Made by a program: the position numbers and the translations under genes
Origin: Novosphingobium marinum
GTDB taxonomy: Bacteria > Pseudomonadota > Alphaproteobacteria > Sphingomonadales > Sphingomonadaceae
Reading direction: 5' to 3'
NCBI RefSeq assembly: GCF_013408095.1
Contig: NZ_JACBZF010000003.1
Coordinates: 248,001-312,000, forward strand
Length of the DNA: 64,000 bases
Shown: positions 27,208 through 38,001 of the stretch, one piece after another
Layout of the letters: each line of letters starts with the position of its first letter
Numbering within the stretch: the first letter of the stretch is position 1
The notes under the pieces: generated by a model
What the model was told of the DNA's origin: nothing
The model's database searches: none
What the model saw: the letters and a program-made list of their open reading frames with translations, nothing else

Positions 27208-27627
27208 ATGCACACCATCCAGACACTCGACCTGAACGACACGCGGACCATCATCGATGCGGGCATCGCGGAGGCCGAGCGGATCGGCAGCCCGTCGAAC
27301 ATCGCGGTGGTGGACGCGGGCGGCTGCCTCCTGGCGTTTGCGCGGATGGACGATGCGTGGCGCGGCAGCGTCGACATCGCGATAAGCAAGGCGTGGACGG
27401 CGCGCGCGTTCGACGTCGAGACCAAGGCGCTGGCCAAGCTCTCCCAACCGGGCGCCGACTTCTACGGCATCCATGCCTCCAACGACGGCAAGGTGATGAT
27501 CTTCGCCGGGGGCGTGCCGATGAAGAAGGGCGAGACGGTGATCGGCGCGGTGGGCGTGTCGGGCGGCACCGGCAAGCAGGACCAGGGCGTGGCCGAGGCG
27601 GCGGCGAAGGCTTTCGCGCACGGCTAA
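27208..27627 (+). CDS. GlcG/HbpS-family heme-degrading-like protein
   Basis: 139-aa GlcG/HbpS-like (DUF336) protein: SNIAVVDAGGCLLAFARMDDA and AISKAWTARAF near the N-terminus and the glycine-rich GAVGVSGGTGKQDQGVAEAA near the end. The family is found beside dehydrogenases and stress genes; some members bind heme or cobalamin. Function here is unproven. Preceded by a GGAGAGACGCC leader with a good ribosome binding site. Confidence 0.8.
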   Translation: MHTIQTLDLNDTRTIIDAGIAEAERIGSPSNIAVVDAGGCLLAFARMDDAWRGSVDIAISKAWTARAFDVETKALAKLSQPGADFYGIHASNDGKVMIFAGGVPMKKGETVIGAVGVSGGTGKQDQGVAEAAAKAFAHG

Positions 27628-27683
27628 GCTTTAAAAGCGCGGCGGCGCCGGCTCAGTCGACAGCGGTGGGCCCGGGCACCGGC

Positions 27684-27860
27684 CAGTGCAATGTAAAGCA
27701 ATACAGCCGGCGGCTGATGAAGCTTATCGAGCAAAACCGGGCCAATCCTGCCCAAATCATCTCGCACCGACTGCCGCTTGATCAGGCACCAGACGCCTTC
27801 AAGCATTTCGACGAGCGCGATGCCGGTTGGACCAAGGTCGTGCTCAAGCCGGGCATCTGA
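27684..27860 (+). pseudogene. C-terminal fragment of a zinc-dependent alcohol dehydrogenase
   Basis: An open stretch encoding VKQYSRRLMKLIEQNRANP, then HRLPLDQAPDAFKHF and GWTKVVLKPGI. This matches the last 50-60 residues of zinc-dependent alcohol/formaldehyde dehydrogenases, with no N-terminal catalytic or Rossmann part upstream. No start codon with a ribosome binding site is present. It looks like the scar of a deletion that fused sequence after the glcG-like gene to the tail of an adh gene. Confidence 0.65.
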
Positions 27861-27891
27861 CCTTAATCTTGGACGCAATAGGAGATAAATT

Positions 27892-28437
27892 ATGACTTTA
27901 GAAGGCAAATCAGTTGCCATTCTGATCGCACCCCGCGGGACGGAAGAACCAGAATTCTCGAAGCCCAAGCAAGCTGTCGAGGACGCTGGTGGCAAAGTGA
28001 CCGTGGTCAGTTTTGAACCGGGCAAGGCTCGCACAGTCAATGGCGATCTTGACGAGGGCGGCAGCTATACTATCGACAAGACGTTTTCCGATGTCAAAGC
28101 CGACGATTTCGACGGACTTGTCGTGCCCGGAGGGACCGTCGGTGCCGACAAGCTGCGCGGCAGCGACGAGGCAATCGGTTTCATCCGGGCATTCTTCGAT
28201 CAGAAAAAACCTGTCGCGGCTATATGCCATGCACCCTGGACATTGATCGAGGCGGACGTGCTCAAGGGTCGCACCTTGACGTCCTACCCGACGCTGAAGG
28301 TCGATATCGAGAACGCCGGCGGTACATGGACCGATGAGGAAGTCGTGGTCGACAACGGGCTTGTTACCAGCCGCGATCCCGATGATTTGCCCGCCTTCTG
28401 TGCCAAACTCGTCGAGGAAATCGCAGCAGGGAATTAA
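27892..28437 (+). CDS. DJ-1/PfpI-family protein (YhbO/PfpI type)
   Basis: 181-aa type 1 glutamine amidotransferase domain protein, the short PfpI/YhbO form. The nucleophile cysteine is in AAICHAPWTLIEA, preceded by DGLVVPGGTVGADKLR; the glutamate near the N-terminus (GTEEPEFSKP) completes the usual site. Relatives are stress proteins with deglycase or protease-like activity. AGGAGAT lies six bases before the ATG. Second DJ-1-like protein in the window, distinct from the one at 22.4 kb. Confidence 0.87.
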   Translation: MTLEGKSVAILIAPRGTEEPEFSKPKQAVEDAGGKVTVVSFEPGKARTVNGDLDEGGSYTIDKTFSDVKADDFDGLVVPGGTVGADKLRGSDEAIGFIRAFFDQKKPVAAICHAPWTLIEADVLKGRTLTSYPTLKVDIENAGGTWTDEEVVVDNGLVTSRDPDDLPAFCAKLVEEIAAGN

Positions 28438-28693
28438 GACGGGGCGTTTCGACGAACCACGTGAGGGCCATCTCCATGGATAAGGTCTGCACAAAGCAAG
28501 CGTGGCGGATGGCCAGCGATTGGCCGTCCGCCACGCCGCGTATCACACGAACATGGCCCACCTCACGGGCAATCGAACCCTGAGCCGCGTCAATCCGCGG
28601 TGACACCTCGCCGGCTCTCGCATCCAGAATCGACCCATTCCAGCGTGGGTTTGAGGTGCACCTGATCGACGTGCCTTCGACCAGATTTACGAC

Positions 28694-31354
28694 CTACAGC
28701 GCCGACTTGAGATAGCGGGCGGTGAGGCTGCCTTCCGCTTCCGCAACGACGTCAGGGACGCCGCTGGCAACGATACGGCCCCCATCTTCCCCGGCCCCCG
28801 GTCCAAGGTCGATGATCCAGTCCACCTGTGTGATGGCGCGCATGTCATGTTCGACGACCACGACGGTATTGCCGGCGTCTACGAGGCCCTGCAGGTGTTG
28901 CATCAGCCGGTCGCTGTCGGAGGGATGAAGCCCCGAAGTTGGCTCGTCGAGGATGTAGATGGTGTTGCCGCGTTGAGCGCGTTGCAGTTCAGTCGCCAGC
29001 TTGATGCGCTGCGCCTCCCCCCCAGACAGCTCGGTCGCCGGCTGACCGAGCCTCAGATAGCCAAGACCGATCTCTCGCAACACATCGAGGGAGCGCATCA
29101 CAGATGCCTCGCCAGCGAAGAAATCGCACGCATCGTCGACCGTCAGTTCGAGCACCTGGGCGATATTGCGCCCGTTCCATTCGACTTCGAGCGTTTGCGG
29201 GTTGTAGCGAGAGCCATGACAGGTCGAGCACGGGGCAAAAACGCTCGGCAGGAACAGCAGCTCCACCATGACGTATCCCTCGCCCTCGCACACAGGGCAG
29301 CGGCCTTGCGCAACGTTGAACGAGAACCTTCCCGGGCTGTAGTGCCGCCGGCGGGCGAGCGGCGTATCAGCGAAGATCCGTCGCACATGGTCGAACATGC
29401 CGCTGTAGGTGGCCAGGTTCGAGCGCGGCGTGCGACCGATCGGTTTCTGATCGACCCGCACCAGCCTGCGAACATGCTCCATGCCTGCGACAATGCGTCC
29501 TTCAGTGTCGTTCTGCGCAACATCGAGCAGCGGATCGATAGCCTCCTCCTCGGCCACGGGGGAGCCGCCGAGGTGTTCCGTGACGAGCTCGGGCAGCGCC
29601 TGACTGACAAGACTGGATTTGCCCGATCCCGAGACGCCGGTGACAGCGGTGAAGCAGCCGATGGGAAACTTTACGTCGAGACCATGGAGATTGTTCCGCC
29701 TGATCCCTTCCAAGCGTAGCCATGCCTTGGGATCGCGCGGTGTGCGCTCACTGCGGAGCGGCTCTGCGAACAGGTAGCGGCGGGTGATCGAAGTCTCGAC
29801 GTCGGCAAGCCCCTCTATCGGCCCGCTGTAGAGGACTTCACCGCCCTTTTCCCCGGCTCCTGGCCCGACATCGACAAGCCATTCCGCGCGGCGGATCACG
29901 TCGAGATCATGTTCGACGACGAACAGGGAGTTACCCGCCGCCTTGAGACGCTCGAGGATGGTGAGCAAGGCTTCGCCATCTGCCGGGTGCAACCCTGCCG
30001 AAGGCTCGTCAAGCACATAGACCACGCCGAAAAGCTGTGACGACAATTGCGTGGCAAGCCGCAAGCGCTGCAGCTCTCCGGAGGAGAGCGTCGGCGTGCT
30101 GCGGTCGAGCGAAATGTAGCCAAGGCCAAGATCGATCAGCGGATCCAGCCGCTCGATCAATTCGCAGGCAAGGCGTTGGGCGGCGACCCGCTTCTCGTCG
30201 GAGAGATTGGGCGTGCGGCGTACGTCGGGCGCAGCCTTGTGCGCCGAACCTCCTGCCGCGACTCGCCGTTCGACCGCCGCATCGCGGGCCGCCTTGCCGA
30301 GGACATGGCCCTTCGGGACCGCCGCGGCGCCCCCGTATTCGCCATGCGCGACGGGCGTGAGCAAATCCCGGAGTTTCAACACCGTCAGGTCGCCGAGCTC
30401 GGCAATGTCAAGGCCCGCGAACTTCACGGACAGGGCTTCGCGCTTCAGGCGCTTGCCGTCGCAGGTCGGGCAATCGCGGCCGATGATATATTGCGAGACG
30501 CGCTTCTTCATCAGCGCGCTTTTAGTGTTGGCGAAGGTTTCCAGCACATAACGGCGCGCGCCGGTGAAGGTGCCCTGGTAGCTCGGCTCCATGCCGCGCT
30601 TGAGCGCCGTCCGGGTCTGTGCGGGCGTCAGGCCCGCATAGACCGGCACCGTCGGTGCCTCTTCAGTGAAGAGGATCCAGTCGCGATCCTTTTTCGGCAG
30701 GTCGCGCCACGGCGTATCGACGTCATAGCCGAGCGAAACGAGGATATCGCGCAGGTTCTGGCCATGCCAGGCGGTCGGCCAGGCGGCGATCGCCCGGTCG
30801 CGAATGGTGAGGCTGTCGTCAGGAACCATGGTCTCTTCGGTCGCGTCATAGACGCGCCCGATGCCGTGACAGGTCGGGCAGGCGCCGGCGACCGTGTTGG
30901 GGGAGAAATCCTCCGCATAGAGCATGGGTTGATGGCGCGGATATTCGCCGACGCGGGAATAAAGCATCCGCACCAGGCTGGAGATCGTCGTCACGCTGCC
31001 GACCGAGGATCGCGCGTTGGCCGAGCCGCGCTGCTGCTGCAACGCGACCGCAGGCGGCAAACCGTCGATCGCGTCGACCTCCGGCACGCCGGCCTGGTCG
31101 ATCAGGCGACGGGCATAGGGCGCAACCGATTCCAGATAACGTCGCTGGGCTTCGGCATAAAGGGTGCCGAATGCGAGCGATGACTTGCCCGAGCCCGATA
31201 TGCCGGTGAACACCACGAAGGCGTCGTGCGGTACATCGACGTCAATATTTTTGAGATTATTCTGGCGCGCGCCGCGAACCTGCACGCAATCGGGCGGCCC
31301 TGCATGCCTATGATCGGTGGCCGGCGTCGTCGCGTGAATATCCTTGCTCTTCAC
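28694..31354 (-). CDS. UvrA-like (UvrA2-type) ABC ATPase
   Basis: Two-ABC-domain DNA-binding ATPase of 886 aa, shorter than housekeeping UvrA (about 940). Walker A motifs are GISGSGKSS near residue 51 and GVSGSGKSS near residue 576; ABC signatures are [15 protein letters not shown] and [15 protein letters not shown]. Zinc-binding CxxC pairs occur in [26 protein letters not shown] and CSTCHG. UvrA2-type proteins have reduced or absent UvrB contacts and are linked to tolerance of DNA-damaging drugs. Stand-alone gene, convergent with the PfpI gene; not the genome's only uvrA, presumably. Confidence 0.85.
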   Translation of the reverse strand: MKSKDIHATTPATDHRHAGPPDCVQVRGARQNNLKNIDVDVPHDAFVVFTGISGSGKSSLAFGTLYAEAQRRYLESVAPYARRLIDQAGVPEVDAIDGLPPAVALQQQRGSANARSSVGSVTTISSLVRMLYSRVGEYPRHQPMLYAEDFSPNTVAGACPTCHGIGRVYDATEETMVPDDSLTIRDRAIAAWPTAWHGQNLRDILVSLGYDVDTPWRDLPKKDRDWILFTEEAPTVPVYAGLTPAQTRTALKRGMEPSYQGTFTGARRYVLETFANTKSALMKKRVSQYIIGRDCPTCDGKRLKREALSVKFAGLDIAELGDLTVLKLRDLLTPVAHGEYGGAAAVPKGHVLGKAARDAAVERRVAAGGSAHKAAPDVRRTPNLSDEKRVAAQRLACELIERLDPLIDLGLGYISLDRSTPTLSSGELQRLRLATQLSSQLFGVVYVLDEPSAGLHPADGEALLTILERLKAAGNSLFVVEHDLDVIRRAEWLVDVGPGAGEKGGEVLYSGPIEGLADVETSITRRYLFAEPLRSERTPRDPKAWLRLEGIRRNNLHGLDVKFPIGCFTAVTGVSGSGKSSLVSQALPELVTEHLGGSPVAEEEAIDPLLDVAQNDTEGRIVAGMEHVRRLVRVDQKPIGRTPRSNLATYSGMFDHVRRIFADTPLARRRHYSPGRFSFNVAQGRCPVCEGEGYVMVELLFLPSVFAPCSTCHGSRYNPQTLEVEWNGRNIAQVLELTVDDACDFFAGEASVMRSLDVLREIGLGYLRLGQPATELSGGEAQRIKLATELQRAQRGNTIYILDEPTSGLHPSDSDRLMQHLQGLVDAGNTVVVVEHDMRAITQVDWIIDLGPGAGEDGGRIVASGVPDVVAEAEGSLTARYLKSAL

Positions 31355-31531
31355 TTCAGTCTTCCTGCCTTATTCGCCCGTGGGCCCGTGGTTCATCACG
31401 GTCGGGCAAAAGATGAATGCATCGCGACGCGTTGCCCATTTGCCAGAGGGCGCGTCATCATGGCCGGGGTCGGGCCATGATGACGGCTGAGTTGTCGATC
31501 CGAGCGCTTCGCGCCGCTTCGGATCGGTGGG

Positions 31532-32692
<1,161 letters not shown>

Positions 32693-32710
32693 TCAGCGCC
32701 GCTATGCCGG

Positions 32711-33700
32711 TCAGACCGTAACGACGACCTTGCCGATCTGGTCGTTCGATTCAAGGAAGCGGTGCGCGTCCTGGATGGCGTCGAGCGGGAAGGTGCGCGC
32801 GATCCGCGGCTTGAGCGCGCCCGATTCCAGACCCGCCACGATGAACGCCTTGGCGCGATCGAGGGCGGCATCGTCCGAGACGATCTCGCTGTAGAGATAC
32901 CCCTTGAGCGTGAGGCTCTTGCCCAGCACGGAGAACAACGGGAACGGCGTCGGCTCGTCGCTGAGCGCGCCATATTGGAGCAGGATGCCGCCGCGTGCCA
33001 TGCTCTCGGTCAGTGGCTCGAACGACGGTCCTCCGACCGGATCGAGCACCACGCGCGCACCCTGACCATCGGTTATCTCCATCACCCTCGCTACCAGGTC
33101 CTCTTCCTCGGTCGCGACGACATGATGTGCGCCGGCATCGATCAGGGCCTGGCGCTTGGCGCCGGTACGCGTCGTCGCGATTACCGTCGCGCCGACCATC
33201 CGCGCAATCTGGAAGGCAGCAAGGCCGACGCTGCTGGAAGCAGCTATGACGATGACGAAATCGCCCTCGCCGAGCTTCGCCTGCTCCACCAGTGCACCCC
33301 AGGCGGTGACATATTGCATCCACACGGCCGCCGCTTCCTCGAACGACAGCGCCGCCGGATGCTTGACGACGAGGCGGGCGGGCACGTTGGCGACTTCGCC
33401 ATAAGTGCCCCAGCGCGCGATATCGAGCGGGGGGATGACGCTGACGGCGTCGCCTTCCGCAAACCCGGTCACGTCCGCGCCGACCGCAGCGACAGTGCCG
33501 GCAGCCTCATAGCCAAGGCGGCTCGGGAACTCGGCTTCCTGAAGGTAGGCATGGTTGCGGAACATTACCTCGGCGCGGTTTATGCCAATCGCCTTCACCG
33601 CGATCTGCACCTCGTCGGCCGCGGGCGCGGGTACTGCCACATCTTCAATTTTGAGGACGTTGGCGTCGCCATATTCGTGGATACGGACGATACGGCTCAT
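32711..33700 (-). CDS. Zinc-independent MDR oxidoreductase (quinone oxidoreductase-like)
   Basis: 329-aa medium-chain dehydrogenase/reductase of the NADPH:quinone oxidoreductase type. It lacks the zinc-binding cysteines of alcohol dehydrogenases; the GroES-like N-terminus (GINRAEVMFRNHAY) and a nucleotide fold with AASSSVGLAAFQIARMVGA are visible. Likely substrates are quinones or enones. Divergently transcribed from the TetR gene at 33797, and therefore the probable main target of that repressor. Confidence 0.88.
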   Translation of the reverse strand: MSRIVRIHEYGDANVLKIEDVAVPAPAADEVQIAVKAIGINRAEVMFRNHAYLQEAEFPSRLGYEAAGTVAAVGADVTGFAEGDAVSVIPPLDIARWGTYGEVANVPARLVVKHPAALSFEEAAAVWMQYVTAWGALVEQAKLGEGDFVIVIAASSSVGLAAFQIARMVGATVIATTRTGAKRQALIDAGAHHVVATEEEDLVARVMEITDGQGARVVLDPVGGPSFEPLTESMARGGILLQYGALSDEPTPFPLFSVLGKSLTLKGYLYSEIVSDDAALDRAKAFIVAGLESGALKPRIARTFPLDAIQDAHRFLESNDQIGKVVVTV

Positions 33701-33719
33701 TGGAGACTCCTTGATTATT

Positions 33720-33779
33720 GAATGATCGTTCTGTAAGCGGGTAGACCACCAGTTTCAAGATATTATTTATCGATCGTTC
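33720..33779. promoter_or_regulatory. Divergent operator region with repeated GATCGTTC
   Basis: The 96-bp gap between the MDR oxidoreductase and tetR starts contains GATCGTTC twice in direct orientation, at 33724-33731 and 33772-33779. The first is the right half of the imperfect palindrome GAATGATCGTTC (33720-33731, GAA-N-GATC-N-TTC). One copy lies near each gene start, as expected for a TetR operator pair controlling both directions. Confidence 0.45.
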
Positions 33780-33796
33780 CATATCGTGCACCAGAG

Positions 33797-34417
33797 ATGA
33801 CAGAGACGAAAGCCCGTCGCCGCGCAGGTCGCCCTCGAGTGTTCGACACTGACGCTGCGCTCGACAAGGCGGTGCGGCTGTTCTGGCAGCGCGGCTACGA
33901 GGCGACATCGATGGCCGATCTGGTGGCGGAGACTGGCGTCGCCGCTGCCAGTCTCTATGCAGCGTTTGACAACAAGGCGGGGCTGTTTGCGGCGGTGATC
34001 GAGCGCTACGCCGCAACGTTCAGCGTCCACCTCTATGCACCCATCAACGATCCGGCGTTGTCCACTTACGAGGCCGTCAAGGGCCTGCTGGAACGAGCGG
34101 CGTCATCATTCTCGGAACCTGGAACGCCGGCCGGCTGCTTCATGTATTCGGCAGCGGCAGCCGTTTCGCCGGCGTCCGCCGCCATCGAATGCCTGCTGCG
34201 CGACAAGCGTATCGCGGCGGAGGCCCTCCTGATCGAGCGTCTGCGACGCGGCGCCGCACAGGGCGAGCTTGCGGCCAACACCGATCCGGCCGTGCTAGGC
34301 AAATTCATCAATACGGTCATGGAAGGCATGTCCGTTCAGGCGCGCGACGGCGCTACGATCGACGAACTGCTCTCCATTGCCAAAATGGCACTCGATCGAT
34401 GGCCGGCCGCGATATGA
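33797..34417 (+). CDS. TetR/AcrR-family repressor
   Basis: 206-aa TetR regulator. The N-terminal HTH is GRPRVFDTDAALDKAVRLFWQRGYEATSMADLVAETGVAAASLYAAFDNKAGLF (residues about 11-64, shown in pieces), a form common to NemR/DhaR-like repressors that sense electrophiles. The C-terminal domain has one cysteine in PAGCFMYSA and another in IECLLRD, which could react with electrophiles; that is inference. Divergent from the quinone-oxidoreductase gene, followed by an aldo-keto reductase gene after 75 bases. Confidence 0.9.
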   Translation: MTETKARRRAGRPRVFDTDAALDKAVRLFWQRGYEATSMADLVAETGVAAASLYAAFDNKAGLFAAVIERYAATFSVHLYAPINDPALSTYEAVKGLLERAASSFSEPGTPAGCFMYSAAAAVSPASAAIECLLRDKRIAAEALLIERLRRGAAQGELAANTDPAVLGKFINTVMEGMSVQARDGATIDELLSIAKMALDRWPAAI

Positions 34418-34492
34418 TCGTTACATGGTGGTCATCTGCCAATCCGCCTTCCGCGACTGAACAATCGAACTCATCTCATAGGACGAAAGCAC

Positions 34493-35323
34493 ATGAAACA
34501 CGTGACATTGCCCGGCGGGGAAGTGGTTCCTTCAATGGGTCAAGGCACCTGGAAGATGGGCGAACGTCTCGAGCGCCGATCCGATGAGATCGCCGCGCTG
34601 CGCGCCGGTGTCGAACTGGGAATGACGCTCATCGATACGGCCGAAATGTACGGCGATGGTGCGGCGGAAACGCTGATATCCGAGGCCCTGGGCAGCGTTC
34701 GCGACCAGTTGTTCCTCGTCAGCAAGGCATATCCGCAGAACGCATCGCGCTCCCGCCTTGCCGGTGCGTGCGAGGCGAGCCTGAAGCGGCTCGGCACCGA
34801 CCGGCTGGACCTCTACCTTCTCCATTGGCGGGGATCGGTGCCGCTCGCTGAGACAGTGGAGGCATTGGAGGCGCTCAAATCGGCAGGAAAGATCCGACAC
34901 TGGGGTGTCAGCAATCTCGATACCGACGATATGGAAGAACTTGTCGCTGCGGGCGGGAATGGCTGCGTGACCGATCAGATCCTCTACAATCTGGTCCGGC
35001 GAGGCCCCGAATTGGACCTGCTGCCGTGGCTCGCCGAGCATAACATACCGGTTATGGCGTATAGTCCAGTCGAGCAGGGACGACTTTCTACCCACCCCGC
35101 TCTCGACAAAATTGCAGCCGAGGTTGGCGCAACCCCCGTGCAGGTCGCACTTTCGTGGACGTTGCGGCAAGATGGTCTCATCGCAATCCCGAAAGCGAGT
35201 TCAGTCGCCCATGTGCGCGAGAACCGCGCGGCCGCCGATATCGTTCTTTCCGACGCTCAGCTTGCGACACTCGACGCGGCATTTCCCAGGCCACGCGACC
35301 GCCGTCCACTCGAGATGCTTTAG
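34493..35323 (+). CDS. Aldo-keto reductase
   Basis: NADPH-dependent carbonyl reductase of the AKR superfamily (276 aa). The catalytic tetrad is visible: Asp and Tyr in DTAEMYGDG, Lys in LVSKAYP and His in YLLHWRG. GQGTWKMGE is the usual entry of the barrel and IPKASS binds the cofactor phosphate. Probably reduces aldehydes or keto-aldehydes such as methylglyoxal. Same direction as tetR and possibly co-regulated with it. Confidence 0.9.
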   Translation: MKHVTLPGGEVVPSMGQGTWKMGERLERRSDEIAALRAGVELGMTLIDTAEMYGDGAAETLISEALGSVRDQLFLVSKAYPQNASRSRLAGACEASLKRLGTDRLDLYLLHWRGSVPLAETVEALEALKSAGKIRHWGVSNLDTDDMEELVAAGGNGCVTDQILYNLVRRGPELDLLPWLAEHNIPVMAYSPVEQGRLSTHPALDKIAAEVGATPVQVALSWTLRQDGLIAIPKASSVAHVRENRAAADIVLSDAQLATLDAAFPRPRDRRPLEML

Positions 35324-35473
35324 CGTCAGATGACGATATTATCGCTCGAAGGAACAGAACCCAAACCGGATCGGCGGTGGAAGCCGAATTTAAACTCGTT
35401 GAGCCTGCCACTGGCGCGTGAAGTATCCTTCGCAAGCCTTCGCGCAGCAAGGTGAACCACTAGGAGTCTTTTT

Positions 35474-36325
35474 ATGGATCGGATGCCCGCACTCTTTATC
35501 GGCCACGGAAGCCCGATGAACACGCTCGAGAGCAATGGCTACACCTCGGCCTGGCGGGCATTGGGGCCTGAGTTGCCCCGCCCCAAGGCGATCCTCGTGG
35601 TTTCTGCACATTGGTATTTCGGTGCCACGGCGGTGACGGCCATGGCACGCCCTCGCACAATCCACGATTTCTACGGTTTCCCACAGGAGCTGTTCGACTT
35701 TGAATATCCGGCCAAGGGCGATCCGGACCTCGCGAAAGAGATCGTTGAGCTGGTGAAGCCCGAGTGGGTGGGTCTCGACCAGGATCAGTGGGGTCTCGAT
35801 CACGGAACGTGGTCGGTGCTCGCCCACCTCTACCCTGAGGCCGACATCCCGGTGGTGCAGCTCTCGATCAACGCGCTCAAGCCGCTGAGCTATCATCTTG
35901 ACCTTGGCGCAAGACTGGCAGCCTTGCAGGACCGCGGCGTCCTGGTGGTCGCTAGCGGAAATGTCGTTCACAACCTCCGAGCCGTGCGCTGGAACCAGCC
36001 CGATTTTGCGTTCGACTGGGCAGAGCGTTTCGACGAAGCAGCGGTTAACCAACTGGCAAAAAACCCGGGCGATCTGCTGCGCCTCGTGGAGCATCCCGAT
36101 TATGCCGCGGCGGTTCCCACTCCCGACCATTTCGTTCCGATGCTTTATCTTGCCGGAATGGCGGTTGCCCGCAACGAAACCCTTGATCCGCTGGTGCGCG
36201 GCTATTCGATGGGTTCAGTGTCCATGACCTGTTACGGTCTTGGCACTGAAGGTTTGGCATGCTCCGAAAAAACGGGCGCGGCCAACTTGCCGAGTGATGT
36301 GCCGGCCGACCAGACGAATACATGA
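35474..36325 (+). CDS. DODA-type extradiol aromatic ring-opening dioxygenase (YgiD-like)
   Basis: 283-aa LigB-superfamily protein of the 4,5-DOPA dioxygenase type. Metal ligands are in FIGHGSPMN (His), SAHWYF (His) and SGNVVHNLRAV (His), and WGLDHGTWSVL supplies further active-site residues. It would cleave catechol-like rings; the physiological substrate is unknown. AGGAG seven bases before the ATG. Last gene of the 21.4-36.3 kb stress island. Confidence 0.88.
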   Translation: MDRMPALFIGHGSPMNTLESNGYTSAWRALGPELPRPKAILVVSAHWYFGATAVTAMARPRTIHDFYGFPQELFDFEYPAKGDPDLAKEIVELVKPEWVGLDQDQWGLDHGTWSVLAHLYPEADIPVVQLSINALKPLSYHLDLGARLAALQDRGVLVVASGNVVHNLRAVRWNQPDFAFDWAERFDEAAVNQLAKNPGDLLRLVEHPDYAAAVPTPDHFVPMLYLAGMAVARNETLDPLVRGYSMGSVSMTCYGLGTEGLACSEKTGAANLPSDVPADQTNT

Positions 36326-36474
36326 TCCCTCGGCACACGGGGGACAGGCATGATGAAGTCAGGACGGAAGATACGAAACGTCGGAGTTCGTCTTGATCCT
36401 CGAAGACGGGAACATGTCGGAATCCTGGCTCTGCCCTCTCGGCTCGCGAAGTCGCGCCTAATGATTTTGCCTTC

Positions 36475-36699
36475 CTAAAGGGCGTGTTCAACCGAACTGA
36501 CGAGGATCATGCCGCGGGTTTTCTCGATCATCAGCTGTGGGCGCTGCGCACAAGCCTCGACCAAGACGCAATAATCGTCCCCCTCTTTGTCGATGACGGT
36601 ACGATAGACAGTTACACCCTGTAGCGACATGAGGTCGAGCACACGCAAAGGCATGTCGAGCGAGCCGACCCCGCGAATAAGAAATCGGTCCACGGTCAC
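36475..36699 (-). CDS. Small ACT-domain-like protein
   Basis: 74-residue ORF whose GTG start overlaps the stop of the leucine-dehydrogenase-like pseudogene (GTGA). The pattern FLIRGVGSLDMPLRVLDLMSLQGVTV, read as beta-alpha-beta, resembles an ACT regulatory domain such as that of small acetolactate synthase subunits. Translational coupling to a now broken upstream gene means it may no longer be expressed. Family assignment is tentative. Confidence 0.5.
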   Translation of the reverse strand: MTVDRFLIRGVGSLDMPLRVLDLMSLQGVTVYRTVIDKEGDDYCVLVEACAQRPQLMIEKTRGMILVSSVEHAL

Positions 36700-37529
36700 G
36701 CAGCGACAGCGAGTTCGTCAGGCGCGTCCAGCGAGGCTTTGGCGATCCGCTGCCGAGCCAATTGATCTGCAGCGGTTTGTGGCGCGACTCCGTGCGTTTT
36801 TCCGTGGGTGAACACGTCTGCCAGACGATCTGCGGTCGCTTCCACCCGTGCGTTCGAATCTGCTTGGGGCCAGCCCAGATATTTCGCGGCGACGTTGATG
36901 ATTCCTCCTGCGTTCACGACGTAGTCAGGCGCGTAAAGAATATCGCGCTCGGCAAGACGGTCGCCGTCCTCCGTAGTGGCCAGCTGATTGTTGGCAGCCC
37001 CGCGGACCACCTTCGCCCGCAATTTGCCCGCCGCCACTTCGTCGATCACGCCGCCCAGCGCACAGGGAGCGAATATGTCCGCCTTGGCCGAGAGAATGTC
37101 GGCGGCACCAACGACGGTGCCGCCGGTTGCGATGGCAAAGCGCGCTGCCGCGGCGGCGTTGACATCGGACACCAGCAATTGCGCCACTGCCTGATGCAGC
37201 ATCTGCGCGAGTGCGGCGCCAAGGTGACCGACGCCTCGAATGGGGATCGGGCAGTCGGACAGTGGCCGATGCAGCCTTCTGTGGGCGGCAAGCTACATCG
37301 AAGGAAAGACCCCCCGTGCGGTCCATGGCGATGGATCGCCGCCGACGCTATCAGCTTCCAGCGGTAACCCGGCGACATGGGCCGTATGTGTTCGCACCAG
37401 CGCCATGTCTTGGGGGGTCGTACCGACATCCTCTGCCGTGACGTACTGCCCATTCGCCGCCGCTGCCTGTTACCCTTTTCATCCTTTTACGATGCCGAAG
37501 GACCAAAGGACGCTAAAGGCCGTATCTGG
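36696..37529 (-). pseudogene. Leucine/glutamate/phenylalanine dehydrogenase-like pseudogene
   Basis: Amino-acid dehydrogenase remnant. In one frame the reverse strand reads ...YVTAEDVGTTPQDMALV..., GGDPSPWTARGVFPSM, then an in-frame TAG (37293-37295), then PIPIRGVGHLGAALAQMLH, LLVSDVN and YAPDYVVNAGGIIN. These are the core and NAD-binding motifs of leucine-dehydrogenase-type enzymes in order. A further TAA lies at 37470-37472 and about 100 N-terminal residues are missing where the IS3 element begins at 37530. The 3' half still forms a 168-codon open frame from 37202. Confidence 0.8.
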
Positions 37530-37614
37530 TGTTCCCCGTCAGCACCAATGGCACAGATTTGAGGTTGTGATTTAAGGAGGATTTGGGTCTCGTCGTAGTG
37601 ACGAAGGAACGAAG

Positions 37615-38001
37615 ATGAGACCCAAATCCTCCAATGCAAAATCGCGCACCAAGGCCTCTGCGGAAGCGGTGGTGAAGGACATCCGCCGGGCCACCCGGCG
37701 GCACTTCTCGGCCGAGGACAAGATCCGCATTGTGCTCGATGGACTGCGCGGCGATGACAGCATTGCCGAGCTGTGCCGCAAGGAAGGCATCGCCCAGAGC
37801 CTCTATTACACCTGGTCGAAGGAGTTCATGGAAGCGGGCAAGCGGCGCTTGGCCGGCGATACTGCCCGTGCCGCGACCACAGATGAGGTGAAGGATCTGC
37901 GCCGGGAGACCGGCGCGCTGAAGGAGTGCGTCGCCGACCTGACGCTCGAGAACCGTCTGCTCAAAAAAAGCATTCTCGCGGATGGGGGCGACGACGAATG
38001 A
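37615..38001 (+). CDS. IS3-family transposase OrfA
   Basis: 128-aa HTH protein of the transposase_8 type: RRHFSAEDKIRIVLDGL and IAELCRKEGIAQSLYYTWSKEF form the helix-turn-helix, followed by a leucine-rich coiled coil (LRRETGALKECVADLTLENRLLKKSIL in pieces). An A-rich slippery site AAAAAAG at 37964-37970 sits where the OrfB frame (open from 37926) is in the -1 frame, so a -1 frameshift would make the OrfAB fusion transposase. Confidence 0.9.
   Translation: MRPKSSNAKSRTKASAEAVVKDIRRATRRHFSAEDKIRIVLDGLRGDDSIAELCRKEGIAQSLYYTWSKEFMEAGKRRLAGDTARAATTDEVKDLRRETGALKECVADLTLENRLLKKSILADGGDDE

Noticed and set aside
37046-37453. Alternative minus-strand frames of 130-135 codons over the leucine-dehydrogenase region
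   Set aside because: They are shadow frames; only the frame with GGDPSPWTARGVF and IRGVGHLGAAL matches a known family, and it is broken by a stop.
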